Shown here: piece after piece, positions 12,111 to 24,231 of the stretch
Position numbering within the stretch: position 1 is the stretch's first letter
Layout of the letters: each line of letters starts with the position of its first letter
From: Lycocorax pyrrhopterus obiensis
Taxonomy: Eukaryota > Chordata > Aves > Passeriformes > Paradisaeidae
NCBI GenBank assembly: GCA_014706295.1
Contig: JACSVZ010000014.1
Coordinates: 73,690,435-73,754,434 of the forward strand
Length of the DNA: 64,000 nt
Direction: 5' to 3'
Notes under the pieces: model-generated
Told to the model about the DNA's origin: nothing
The model's database searches: none
The model's input: only the letters and a program-made list of their open reading frames with translations
Position numbers and translations under genes: made by a program

Positions 12111-15100
12111 ACACTCTCGTCATGGGGGGGGGGGGGGGGGGGTTTGTCGCGATTAGAGAACTTGCAAAAAGCATTAGAAATTAGAGAACTTATGCTTAAG
12201 ACACGTTGTAACGCACTTGGTGCTTCCCCGGCAGGAATGAGTACAGGTACTTCCAGAGGATGACGAGCACGTCCCGCGTGGAAGGTAACGTGCGGGGTGT
12301 GTGGCATGGGACACCCAAAACACGGGATTCTGCGTTTCCCTGCCTTGACCCTCTTCCTGCACACAGCCTCACCAGTGTCTCAGCCCTTTGTAATCATTCG
12401 GGTGAGATGAGGAAACATGATGAATCACATATTTCAGAGGATATGCGGGTGATCTGTTATGAAACAATTTTCAAATCCTTCTTTCACCAGAAGAATAGAA
12501 AACTTCATCAAAAGTTTACCTAACACGTCTTTCCACGAAACTCCAAGTTAAAAATGGGAAGGTTTTCACGAACTGCTTAGTTAGCAGAGATGGTTTGTTT
12601 TTTCAGTCTGCATTAGCTTATCTAACTTGTTTGCTGTAGCTCAGCCTTGGCCGTTCGATCCACCCCTCTGACCCTTGTGGCAGTAATCTTGCTGAGTTTT
12701 CTGAGTGCTGAGCCATCCCCATGCACCAGAAAATCCAAACCATGTCGATAGCATGGAGCAGAAGTACTGCAGTTGTTTGTCAGCATAATCACTCTTTCAT
12801 GGTTTGTGTAGGGGTGTTTTTATGCTGTTAAAACTCACTTGTTTGGTAAAAACTCACTTCTGGTTAGTTTGATATATTCCTTTGTTTTGATTAGGTGACT
12901 TACTCAATTTTCTGATTGAAGGTCTGTTCCATAATCCACAAGGAGTGTCTAATCTCATTTTGAAACAGTCCTAAGTGAAGGACTTTACTTACGTTTTGGA
13001 GACCTGAATCAGCCCTTTGCAACCTTATATGTATAAAAAAAGGACAGAACACAATTGACAGTTGTAAGTCTTTTTAGATGTCTGCAAGTTGTATCTCACC
13101 TGGCACAAATAACCTGTGATCAAGAAAAAAGATGTTTGAAATACAATTAAAAGGAAACATTTTGCTCCATCCTGCCTGCAGATCTTTTGATAGGCTGTGA
13201 TCTTGGATGCTAGGCAGGTAAATTGCTTCGTAACCAGACTTCTTAATGGATTATGCTGCCATAAATGTTCTCATCAGGGATGTCAGCATTGCCTCTGTTG
13301 TCTCTCAACCTGGAAACAATGTGGAAAGAGTGACTATGATGGCATTGTGTTTATTTCTCTGACAACTCCATTTCCTCATGGAGCAACATTCCTTTCCTTA
13401 GCAGCGTTACATGTAAGGTGTAATCAGGTTATGAATGTTCGGGTCTGGTCAGTAATTACATTTATGGGTGAATGTTGTATGATTGAACACCTGTAGCACT
13501 TTGGCTTTAGATTAAATTTGACTGGTTCTTCTCCTAGAAATTATTGTGAGTTTATGGATCTGTGTGGGACTGTTTCAGTGTCAACTGCCTGGCCAGGCTT
13601 TGAGCCCACAAACTCTCTGTGTGGGGCTCATCTGAGAACCGGGGCCTGAGCTTGTGCTTTTGTCGGCTGCTGAAGAGGGGCTTGGAAGGGAGGGGAGGTC
13701 CATCAGTGTCTCTAAACAATTCACATCAATTCTCTCTTGCTCAGGTAAACAGAATGCACTGATAATGGGTAAAAAAACGTGGTTCTCCATTCCTGAGAAG
13801 AACCGTCCTTTAAAAGACAGAATTAATATTGTGCTCAGCAGGGAGCTCAAGTAAGTATGGTAAATAGGGGCTGTGTGAAACAAGTAAAAACCTGCACCAA
13901 AAAATGTCTGTACCATTGCAACATGCAGTAGTTCCAAATGTAGCATTTTTGATACCTGGTTAGAAAGCATTTCTGCTGGTGGTTCTGAGTGTTGTACTTT
14001 ACTCTTAATTTTTAATTTTTTTGAATTCATTCACAGGGTAATTGTCATTACTTTGCATCGTGAGTGCTACTTCTAGCTCTACTCACAAACCATTTGACAA
14101 TTTTCAATAGTGTTTCTGACTCATGTATTTAACTGTATTTCTCTAGTTCCTGCTTAGACTGGTGGCCCTAAATCCATTTTTTGAAGTTTATTAGGAGTTG
14201 TGAATGAACTGTTCTTTTTCAAACCTCTCTTCTTGAATGCATCAGCCACAGTCACACAAATATTTTTAAATACAAATGTCCACTTGTAGAGGTTTAATGC
14301 TTTGGAGGGTGTTGGTGGATTTGCAGCTGAGTATGTGAGTGGAGAGGGAATATTGCCTTTTCAGCTAGTTTTATTTTAAGGAAAATGCTTTTTTTTAACA
14401 TTCTGGAATTCAAGTCAAAATCTACATTTAATTTCTTGATTATCTGTATTTAATGATCTAAGTTTAACTTATAGATTATGTATTTATATTATAGTTATGT
14501 AAATTTCTCAGTTACACTTCTTCAAAAACATGTTCAAAAATTTCAGATTTTTAATTTATAGTGCCTCCTAAATTATGGTTAAGCTGTAATCTGTTGAACA
14601 ATCCTGCAGTCAGATGAGACTTCTAACATAATATGTCAATAACAGGCACTTCAAAATAATTAAGTAATGTGAAACATTTCTTTATTTGTTAATTCAGCAA
14701 TTCACATTTTGTGTCTCATTTGTATTGATGATCATGATGAATTGTCCTTTATTTACTTTGTAATAAAACTTCGCTTTTTCTAGGGAAACCCCAAAAGGAG
14801 CACATTATCTTTCCAAAAGTCTGGATGATGCTTTAGCTCTTTTGGATTCACCAGAGTTAAAAAGAAAAGTAGACATGGTTTGGATCGTGGGAGGCACTTC
14901 AGTGTACAAGGTACATTTAGCCTCCTCCTAAATTACTCATTTTCTGTGGTGGAATGAGGGTGAAGTTCTATTACTGCTGCTTTAGGAAGCGTTTTCCCTT
15001 TACATGGCCAGCAAACTGCAGTGACTGCTGCAGAACAAGTCTCAAAGAGTAAGACCTCATCTCTCAAGTTCAGAATACCCATCCAGAAACTGAACATTTC

Positions 15101-18100
15101 TCTTGCCAATGGGCCAGTGTCACACAGTTGTTGTGCTTTTGAGAGCTCTTCTTAAATACCTAAATTGCTATGTTTTTCAGGCAAAGCCCATATTGTTATG
15201 TTTATTTTACTGAGCTCATGTTGTTATGTTTATTTTACTGAGATTGCTGACTGACCCTGCAAAGGATGTAAAAAGAAAAAAAAGGAAAAGTGCTCCAGCA
15301 TTTTTAGCCAGAGTATGACACTTTATACATGTAAATGGGGAAGAAAATAGGAATTAGAGAGAGCTGACAGGTCATGGTGTCATCAGTAATAGGAGATAAT
15401 CATACAACAGAAGGTCACACTCGCTCTGCTTTCCCATCTAGCAGTGTTCCTACTGCTCCCACTCCCTGGGTCAAGAATTGTGAAGCAAATTCTTTTTAAC
15501 AGTAAAAGAAACAGTGCTGCTGTCCTTTAGTCATTACAAGCATGCTGGGAGATACACTCCAGTTGTTGTTTGGCACTCAGACATTAGATGTGTGTTGACA
15601 GTGCCATAGTGCACCTGGTGGAAAATGAGGGCTGATACTGTGCCTCGTGTATAGGGTAGGAAAATGCGTTTTTCTGGTACTTGTTTCCCCTTCCCTACTA
15701 CAGCCACGGGCTCAGCTGTAAAGAGCTATTGCTTCTGCTGCTTCTTCCTAGAGCACCTATCTTGGAGGCTTCTACTTTAACTATTTTTCCAGCCTCTGGC
15801 TGATATTATTGGTAGAAAAGAATGCCTTTTTTAGACCATTACTCACCAATACTCAGATTATAAATTGGCAGTTTTGATCAAGAGTGATTGGGGATGTACT
15901 TTTTGAGCTAATCAGTACAAGGGAATGTGTCTTAAAGTAATGAGGGACCTGGTTACCCTGGACATGGAAAAGCATTGAGAGAGCTGGGAATGTCCAGTCT
16001 GGAGAGGGAAGGCTCCAGAAGACATCAGAGCCCCTTCCAGTGCCCAAAGGGGCTCCAGGAGAGCTGGAGAGGGGCTTTGGACAAGGGATGGAGGGGGACA
16101 GGACAAGGGGGAATGGCTTCCCACTGCCAGAGGGCAGGGATGGATGGGATATTGGGAAGGAATTTTTCCCTGGGAGGGAGGTGAGGCCCTGGCACAGGGT
16201 GCCCAGAGAGGCTGTGGCTGCTCCTGGATCCCTGGAAGTGTCCAAAGCCAGGCTGGACGGGGCTTGGAGCAGCCTGGGACAGTGGAAGGTGCCCCTGCCC
16301 AGGGAACAAGATGAGCTTTAAGGTTCTGTCCAACCCAAACCCTTTTGTGGTTCTAAAATTTCAGCTCTTTCCCCCCTTACAAGCATCTACTCAAGACATT
16401 TCAAAGGAAAGCTTAAATACGTTAGAGAGAAATCTGACAGTTTTATACAGATTCTTGCACTCAAACTTCGTGATGTTAACCTTTGTGATGTTAACTGAAA
16501 GGGTTTGATGGGGCCATACACCTCTAACAAAACTGCAAGTAATATTTTTAGTGCCTGTATTAAAGACGCACAAAGGATTTTACAGGACTATTTCTATTAT
16601 GCTATGTAGAAATGTGTGGGAAGTAAAATAGCAATTGGTAATTGAAGTGAATAATTTTATTCAGTACTTGTAGGTATTTGGTTTTAAAGCATTATTTTGA
16701 TCTCAATAGTTTGTGTAGCTCAAAGGTTGAGAACTGATTTTGTTCATTAGTACAGGCCTGTGCTTGCCTATAGAAAGGGCTACCCCATTTTGATTATTCA
16801 AGCTGTTACAGGACTGTCTTACAGAAAACCAAGTCTGTTTATACTTTCTACTGTCAAACTGAAAAGATGTTCACATGAGAGCTTCTTGCTGCCCCGTTAG
16901 ATCAAGGCAAGCACTTGCAGGTGGCAGATTTGCCGGTTCCCGGTGGGATCTGCCTCCAACTTCTCTGTGATGGTTTTCTGTCTGACCTAGTCATCCTGTG
17001 GGCAGGGAACATGGTCTGTGCAGGTTAGTTCTGTGGGTTGCTAACTTGTTGAGGCACAGTGATTTTCTGTCAGGATCAGTACAAAATGGAACCACAGGCA
17101 CCCGTGGCGCTTAGGTGGGGCTGCTCTGACAGCCTCTCAGGCTGCTGTGGGTGTCAGAGGAGGAGTAGGAACATGTGGGGACTCTCGGAGCAGTGCTGCA
17201 GCTGCTCTGCTCAGGTTGGGGTGGGGTCCTAGAGAATAGGAAGCAGATGCAGAGTGGTACTGGATGTCAGGGTGCACAACTGAGGACATCTGTCAGAAGC
17301 TACAGCAGCAGCTTTGCCATTGCCAGACAACATCTCCAGGGCCCACATCATTATTTGAGATGGCAGTGTTTAGTCCTGTGGAGCCTTTTGACACAGCTCC
17401 TAACCTTAGCACCATCTGATCAGTTAATCAGTTTGGCTTGGGGAGGTCCACCATGATCAGGGCTGTTGTCACCAAGCTCTGGGAACAATCCTGCAAGCCA
17501 TGTTTCTGTAGATCCCCTGTGAGCAGGGAATGTGCCGTCACCTTCCAGGCCTTTGCTGTCTTTGGTTTCCCTCACCCTTGGTGGGTGCCCTGGGTCATTC
17601 AGGATGTCTGAGCACCTGCCTTGCTGTGCCTTTGGCTGGGTGCAGACACCACGCTGAGCCAGCAGCCAGACGTGACCTCATCCAGGGAGCTGGGCCAAGG
17701 TACAGCAGCTGCCCAGCTGTCTGACGGTGCATTTGGGACACGGGTGTCCAGTCAGTCTCAGGTACAGGTGGCTGCCGTGTCCTGGCCAGCTTCTCTGAGC
17801 TGAGGCCAGCCAAGGTGCTAGAGCATGTGCTCCAGGATGGCATTTTGGGACAGGAGTGGGATGGAGGCAGGAGATTGCTGCTGTTCACATCCTTCTCCTC
17901 CTCAGACTGCAGAAGAGGGAGGACCGAGTCTGTGAACATTTGTAAGGACACAGAGCAGCCATCTGTTGGCTATGGCCATCCCTCCCACTGCCTCTTGGTT
18001 CTCAAGGACACAGTTCTCCAGGGCTGGGAGGATTGGCATCAGCTGCCTCAGGTCCTCTGTGAGCTGTGGTGGCCATCCAAGTCCTTGTGTCAGTCACGCT

Positions 18101-21100
18101 GATTCTGTGCTCAGACACACTCTAGGAAACTGACCTGACCTCTGCAACAGGGAAAGGAGGAGCAGTGGGGACTGGGACAGCTGGATGGAGTGTTGGTGTT
18201 GGCAAGTAGGAGCAGGAAAGATTGAAAACAGTTCCATCAGTTCAGTGAGGGTTCAAAAACTCAGGTGGGTGTCATGCTCCTGAATTTGACTGGACACTGA
18301 TCCCCTCATCAGGTTTATAATCTCCTAATGTAGCCACAGGGCAGTAGCAATGCCCCCAGCAAAGCTTTTGGACTTCTTGCAGCACGGGTTTACAAGGTTA
18401 ATTTGCTTGGATCTTAGTGCAATGCCATCTGGCTCCCCTCTGCACTGTTCTGGATCTCCTAAGCTCCAGAAGGAGTTGTGGTTGCCATTGTTTGGATGAG
18501 GAAGGAGGAGCCCAGCAGTGGTCAGTAGGTTACAGCAATTCCAAAGCTGTTACACATCATGACAAGCACTCTGTGGTTTTGTATGAGCACTTCATGTTTT
18601 GGGGGCTGTGTGCTGGCTTGTGAGTGCTTCTTGTGTGCTGGGAGGCTTGTGGTGCTGTCTCACTCATTGGTTCTGGCCCTGGGGTCCCTCGTAGCTGTTA
18701 GAGCTTTTAAGATGTACTGGAGCGCAGCTTCCGGCTTGGTTTCATTCCCAAGAAATTTCATTCATGGATATCAAACCTGCTCCTAGGTACAACTCAAGCA
18801 TGGTAAGTGGGGACCATTGGAAGATTCATTAACAGTTGGACTCAGTGACCTTGGAAGTCTTTTCCAATCATAGTGTTTCTACAGTTCTGTGATTCCAAGA
18901 ACAGATTTCTGCTCTGAGTTAAGATACTGCTGCATCTGTGTGGAGGTATTGTCTCTTGAGAGGTTCAGGTCTTGGCCTTGACTGAAAAATAGTGCTCTCT
19001 GGATGTCCTAGGGGGGTCAGAGACACACAGAATGGTTTAGGTTGGAAAGGACTTAAACGCTCATCTCATTCCAAACCTCCTGCCATGGACTGGGACACCT
19101 TCCACTAGTCCAGGTTACTCTCAGTGCACTCAGTATAAATTCTATCAGTCTCTTTTAACTACATTTAAACCGTGTGGTTTAGACTGGTCAAAAACAGCGT
19201 TGAGGTTTTACTAGGAATAGGAACTGTAAGTCCATCACATCCTTAAATATTAAATAGGGTCTTAACAAAAAAACCAAACAAAACCAACAACAACAAAAAC
19301 ACACCTACAAATCTACTAAAAACCAATAGACCCACATGTCAGCTTCCTTATGTGTACAGTATGGTTTTATGATGTGTGGAGTGAGTATGTCAGCACTCCA
19401 CCAGCTCAGCACTGTGCATCCTCTAATTTCTCTGCTGTCCCAAAAAAGCAGTGAAACTGATAAAGTGGGCTGGACAGGGCAAGACTGAGATGAATATCAG
19501 TGAGGACCTGCTTTATTCCTCATGGAAATGACAGCATTGTGATAAAGCTCCTTTGCCGCTGTGCATGTCCTCAGCAGTATTTCACTGAGGCAGGGTCAGA
19601 GTCCAGGCCTTGCTCATCAGGCTCCTTTGCAGGCTTCACGTGTGGATGGTTTCATGTTTGATAAAAAATTTGCTTCTCTGAAGTTTTCTGAAGTTGCCTT
19701 CTGAGTTGCCTACACAGACAGGCCTCCAGAGCTGGTCTGGCAAACTGAGGAAGCATTTGCACTTCGTTTAGGAAGGTGGGGACAGTGACACAGCTGGTTG
19801 GTTCATTCAGCTAATTAAACCATTTACCTAGAACAGAGGTCACCATCTGGTCTCCTTCGGGTTAAATTCAGCCTTCTTTGCAACACCTGTGGTTGGTCCC
19901 TCCCTGTGGTCTTCGCTGGCCTGTTATGGTGGTAGAGAGTTCTTGATGAAGCTGAATTCCCGCCGAGCTGGATAGGAAGTTGATTTATTCTTCTACTACA
20001 AAGCAGAAGTGCCTCTGTTTACAGAACACAACATGTTTTTTTTTGTGAAGCAGATTATTATTCTTCTGCCATTTTGCAGGTGTGACTCTTCTTACCTCAC
20101 TGTCCTTAAAGAAAAACACTAGTATTTGTGTACAAACTGGATGGACACCAGTTCAGTGCAGTTGGATGCTTGTGTGCTGTGACTTACCGTTTCATTTTTA
20201 ACTGGTCTCTAGTAGAGCAGCTTTTCTACAAATTAACCTCTCAGCAGTGGTAACAATTAATTTTATTGGATTCCATTTGTTATTACTTGTTTCCTGTGCT
20301 TGTTGAAGTAGTACCTAATAGCCTGCTGCATGGTGAGTCACCTTCCACAAAGAGCATTGCTCGTTGCCAGTTTAAGGGAAAGGGAGGAACAGCTGCAAGC
20401 TTTTCAAAAGTATATTGTAACCAACCCCAGTGTAGCTTTTCATGGGTTATTTTAATGCCCACAAAGTCTGGTAGAGTTGCCTTTTTTCTATCTCAAGACA
20501 AAATGTATATTCTTAACTCCTGAATTTGTTAGTGAAAAACTCACCTAACAAATGTTGTCTTAGAACATTTTCATCCAAGGAGCTTGGAAATGTAAAAACT
20601 TTCAGCACGTGTTATCATTTTGTCACAATCCAAAGATCCAACTTTGGAGTTCAACTAAGGGGTGAATTGGTCTCTGGAATTCCAAAAAATACAGCACAAA
20701 TCCCTAGCAGTGATATTAATAAAACCTCAGAACAAATTACCTTGAGGGGTGGGCATCTCCCACCGCCTAAACCTTCCTGCCTCTCAAACAGGTGTGATTC
20801 AGAAATTGCTTGTTGCGACTGGGCCTACTGTTCCTTTCTTCTCACAGGGCTATTCAAATTTTGTTGTTAACTTCTGTCAGATACCCCAGGCTCTGAGAAT
20901 AGGTATTGCTGCCGCTTACCAGGTGGAACTGACACAGGGCGAAATTATCCCTTTAGAAAGTGCTCTTCAGTGGAGTCTAAAAGAGGAGATTCAGAGTATA
21001 ATTTTCACGGCTTTGCTAAAAGCCTGCGATACATAAAATTGTGACTGAGTTTGTGTTGTTTCTAAAGGCAGCAATGGAGAAGCCAATTCATCATCGATTG

Positions 21101-22894
21101 TTTGTGACAAGAATCTTGAAAGAATTTGAAAGTGACACATTTTTTCCAGAAATTGACCATAAAGACTACAAGCTTCTAACAGAGTAAGTACCAAAATGCA
21201 TACCGGGCTTGTCTTCAGAATAATCTAATTTGAATGTTTAAAGTGTTCTATTAAGGCCGTGTTGGTTTGAGTTAGAGGTGAATTTTTCCCCAGAATCATA
21301 CTTTACCTACAAGCTGGAATGGCACCACACTCTGCACAGATTTTCTTGGAACTTGGTGTGTTCTTCAGTTTTCCTGTAATCTTTACAGTAAAGGATTGCC
21401 TATGTCAGTTTGCTTCAAAACTAGCTTTTTCTTATTGTTTCCTAGTTTAGAATTACTCAAATATTTACTAAGCTTTGTAACTCTCAGTATGTTGCTAGTA
21501 AATAGTATTTGGCCTCTAAATGTCTTTGATAAATTGCCAAAGACAAGTTAAATGGGTTTGACTGGAGAGGCTTGAGCTTGATGCATTTCTAAGGTTATTC
21601 CTTTCCTCTTGAGAAAAGTACTCCTTCCTAACGAACGTAGTAGGAAAAGGTGTACAAAAACTTACAGTTTCTGCCATTCACTCTGGTTTCTTCTATATCG
21701 TCCTTGTCATATTGCAGTTGTGCTTTTGTGTCCTCTCCAACAAGATTACATCCAACAGGCACTAAGGAGGCAGCAGAAGTTCAGACACCTTCCTCAAGGA
21801 CCAGGGAGGACCAGATCATACCTGTTCCTCTTCCTGCTGCTCCTGTTTTGGCTCTCAGCTGGTTACAGACCGGCAATGGAAGAAATAGAAAGTATGAGGA
21901 GTCAGCCTCTGCAGGGGTCACAGGAATGGATTAGCACGGCTCTGGGGGAGGATAGGCAGGGGCAGGGAAGAGGGTTGCAGAACAGGCAAGGTGGGTGGGG
22001 AGGATGAGTCACCTTCTCCAGCTCCAATATATTCTGAACTACTCTGCGCATTTGAGTGTCCTGAGAGCTGACCCAAAGCTCCCTCTCTCTCTTGGCTGTT
22101 CCTCAGGTATACGTTGTTTTTGGCCAATGTACAGAAATGAACATTGGCATTAGAACATGATTTTGTAAAATAACAGGTAATTTCCTCACTAAAGTGGAAA
22201 CCTGATGATGCCAAACCTCACCAAATAAATTTAAAATGTATCTCTCCCTCAAAGTCGGTATTACTCATACAAAATCCTTGTTCTTTCACGGGGAGATGAA
22301 AAGATTTTTGAAAGCATCTATTAATAAGAAGTGGTTTAGAAAACCTAGAAGATAGAGGAACTCTTTCTGTGGTAGAAGTCACCTGCTTTAGTAATCTCCT
22401 GCAGACTTGTAAAAAACCTTGTCCTTAGCATTTCCTCTAAACCAACTTAGGAAAAGGAAGGCAAGAATAGAAACCAAAGTGTTCCAAAATCTCTTCTTCC
22501 TTGGCAGACATTTTGAATAACATATTGGAGGCTTTAATAAAAATTTTGGGTATTTCTTTATTAAGCCAAAAATGGGGGGGTCGTTTTGTGTCAGAGTATG
22601 CTTTCTTGATCTAAAAGGTGTGCATATAAATCGTGGATAGTAGTTAATATGATTCGTAAGAACAGTGTACCTGTTCTAAAGACTGTGTTTTCATTTCTTT
22701 TTCCAAACAGCTTGCTTTTCTAGTTGATTGGATAAATTACAGGTGAATCGTAATGATATTCTTACCTACTTACTGGCTTCTGCTTTTTCTTCTCCTCTCT
22801 CCCTAGGTACCCAGGTGTCCCTGCTGATATCCAAGAAGAGAATGGGATCCAGTACAAGTTTGAAGTGTATGAAAAAACTGTCGTGGCACAATAA
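11704..22894 (+). CDS. DHFR: DHFR, dihydrofolate reductase (complete, 6 exons, 190 aa)
   Basis: Reduces dihydrofolate to tetrahydrofolate with NADPH, supplying one-carbon units for thymidylate and purine synthesis in the cytosol. Coding exons: 11704-11789, 12235-12284, 13745-13850, 14784-14910, 21068-21183 and 22807-22894 (573 nt). The exon lengths 86/50/106/127/116 match what I recall for the mammalian gene, and all sites are GT-AG. The protein starts [20 protein letters not shown]. It has the catalytic Glu in NEYRYFQ (Glu31 counting Met, Glu30 in usual numbering), the NADPH-binding GKKTWFSIP and [14 protein letters not shown] segments, and ends [11 protein letters not shown]. Tyr rather than Phe follows the catalytic Glu, as in chicken. 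Residue 22 is Arg in GKDGRLPW, where human has Asp. Intron 4 is long (6.2 kb). Start ATG has A at -3. Confidence 0.99.
11826..11907. promoter_or_regulatory. Inverted pair of ZNF143/SBF-type motifs
   Basis: ACTACAGCCCCCAGCGTGC at 11826-11844 (+) and ACTACAGCTCCCAGCGCGC at 11889-11907 (-) both fit the ZNF143 (Staf) site ACTACAnnTCCCAGvrnGC; the first has C for the central T. They face each other across 44 bp. The flanking bases also pair, giving 28-bp arms (11824-11851 and 11882-11909) with 2 mismatches and a 30-bp loop. The pair starts 35 bp after the DHFR exon 1 donor, inside the CpG island. Confidence 0.72.
12124..12142 (+). repeat. Poly-G tract, 19 G
   Basis: Uninterrupted run of 19 G in DHFR intron 1, about 90 bp upstream of exon 2. 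It can form a G-quadruplex, and its exact length is doubtful in any assembly. Confidence 0.9.
12285..13744 (+). other. DHFR: DHFR intron 2
   Basis: About 1.5 kb of AT-leaning sequence with no recognisable exon or repeat. Introns 3 (13851-14783) and 5 (21184-22806) are similar. Confidence 0.6.
15193..15242 (+). repeat. 28-bp direct duplication
   Basis: A 22-bp identical block beginning ttgttatgtttattttactg occurs at 15193-15214 and again at 15221-15242, a period of 28 bp. It is a simple local duplication inside DHFR intron 4. Confidence 0.9.
15940..16355 (+). repeat. CR1 LINE 3' end
   Basis: Sense-strand CR1 text runs from the ORF2/3' UTR junction (ggcttcccactgccagaggg, then gggatattgggaaggaattt) through the ccaggctggacggggcttgg equivalent. 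It ends in the 'ctgtccaacccaaacccttttgtggttct' type terminus at about 16355. It is the longest intact CR1 3' region in the window. Confidence 0.9.
18835..18897 (+). repeat. CR1 3' terminal fragment
   Basis: Short sense copy of the extreme CR1 3' end: a ggactcagtgaccttggaag segment, then ttccaatcatagtgtttcta and a final ttctgtgattcc. Confidence 0.75.
19024..19115 (-). repeat. CR1 3' terminal fragment
   Basis: Antisense CR1 terminus: cacagaatggtttaggttgg, then 'aaaggacttaaa', then text matching the antisense of 'tgccatggcagggacacctt'. Confidence 0.85.
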
Positions 22895-23329
22895 GTGAGG
22901 TGTTTTGTACTTCTGTGTAAGGGCAGGTATTTTAAATCATGGAGTTTTACTGAGTGTAAAGATACATTAAATTTTTGAAGAAAATCATGCCTGATGGTAA
23001 AATACCTCAGAAGTGAATGGTTCCAAAAACCACACTCCACACTCTGAAGGTACACCCTGAAGAAGGGAGTCTGCAGCATGAAGGAGGTAGATCTGAGCAA
23101 TTGCTCAACAAAGGTTACGTGACACCTTGCATTGAACTTACAATCCATGGCAGCATCCCTGACAATTCCATGGGTGATGAAAGGCATTAGACTTTGTCAG
23201 GGCTTTTCTACTGAAACAAAGGGTTTTAGTATCTCTCTCCTTCTTCAAAACGTCCAGCACTGAGAAAGCATCAATCCTCCCAAGTTTGACTGGGATGTTG
23301 TGTACATTTATAACAGCCTTTAGAGTGTG

Positions 23330-23935
23330 TTGGTGTAGAGGTAAAGGTAAGGAAGCCCAGCAGGAGAAGGGGAGTCTGGAAACCTCACGCTGCAGTGGAA
23401 GGAGGGATGCACTGATCCAGGACCTGTCATTCCAGGGCGGGTCCCCCCAGGATCACCAGTCCTGCTGCAAAACCTGCTCCGGGTGGGCTCCTGTCCCCAT
23501 AGGGCCACAGGTCCTGCCAGAAGCCTGCTGCAGCACGGGCTCCCCACGGGATCACAGCCTCCTTCCTGCATCTCCTGCTCCGGTGTGTGCTCCCCCCGTG
23601 GGCTGCAGGGGAACGTGAGCTGCGGCGCCTCGAGCGCCCACTCCGCTTCCGCCTGGTCTGGGGGCTGCAGGGCTCTTCTCCTCTCTCCTTCTAGCTCCTT
23701 CTGCCGCAGCTGTTGTTTCCCGCAGGTTTTTCCCCACCTTTGTAACTCTGTTATCCCAAAGGTGCCGCTGCCACTGAAGTGGCACACAGCTTGGCCAGCA
23801 GTGGCTCTGTCCTGGAGCCAGTGGCGCTGGCCCCACGGGACACGGGGGAAGCTTCCAGCAGCTTCTCACAGAAGCCACCCCTGTAGCTCCCCTGCTCCCC
23901 AAACCTGGCCACACAAACCCAGCAAAATCTGGTAA
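23330..23935 (+). repeat. ERV/LTR-like avian interspersed repeat with internal degenerate repeats
   Basis: A GC-rich block in AT-rich surroundings. Its wording (cctgctccgg, gtgggctcct, ctgccagaagcctgctgcag, cacgggatcacagcctcctt, then agcttctcacagaagccacc and 'cctggccacacaaaccca') matches a family that I recall being very common in bird genomes and linked to endogenous retroviral LTRs. Three degenerate units of about 45-60 bp (near 23467, 23524 and 23573) share a 'cctgct-c-g-g-gggctcc-cc-cggg' pattern. I could not fix TG/CA termini or a target duplication, so the class is uncertain and the boundaries approximate. Confidence 0.5.
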
Positions 23936-24225
23936 GAAGCTGTAATATTTCCCTAGCTTCACAGCTGTGTGAAAGCTTTGCTGCTCTCATAAAAAGTCAC
24001 TGTGTCAGTTTGACCGCAGCCACTTCAAAGTGGAAGAAAAGACACACTGATTTCTTAAAATCTGTGTTCCTATGTCCCTGCCAAGCATTATCAGTAAAGA
24101 TGCAGTTAGTTCGTCAGTGTGATTTTGAATAATCTATGTGACAAATACGGATTATAAGCAATAGTGGAGTAGTCCTGTTTCATCTTTATTAAATATAGTT
24201 AAATATAAAAATACTAAATATACTA

Positions 24226-24231
24226 AATAAA
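24226..24231 (+). terminator. DHFR: Candidate distal DHFR poly(A) signal
   Basis: AATAAA lies 1.33 kb after the DHFR stop. A nearer ATTAAA lies at 22966-22971, 72 bp after the stop. Mammalian DHFR uses several poly(A) sites. Which is used here cannot be told from sequence. Confidence 0.35.

Larger units (their letters stand above)
14911..21067 (+). other. DHFR: DHFR intron 4
   Basis: A 6.2-kb intron holding a direct duplication (15193-15242), a long CR1 3' end (15940-16355), two short CR1 pieces (18835-18897, 19024-19115) and an A/C-rich stretch (19266-19305). At 17100-18700 there is moderately GC-rich DNA that I could not assign; a few words near 17370-17400 weakly resemble CR1 reverse transcriptase, but not enough to call. 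No exon was seen. Confidence 0.6.

Noticed and set aside
17340..17450. A possible CR1 reverse-transcriptase fragment (gccttttgacacagctcc)
   Set aside because: Only a few codons resemble the family motif and the surroundings do not, so it was not annotated.
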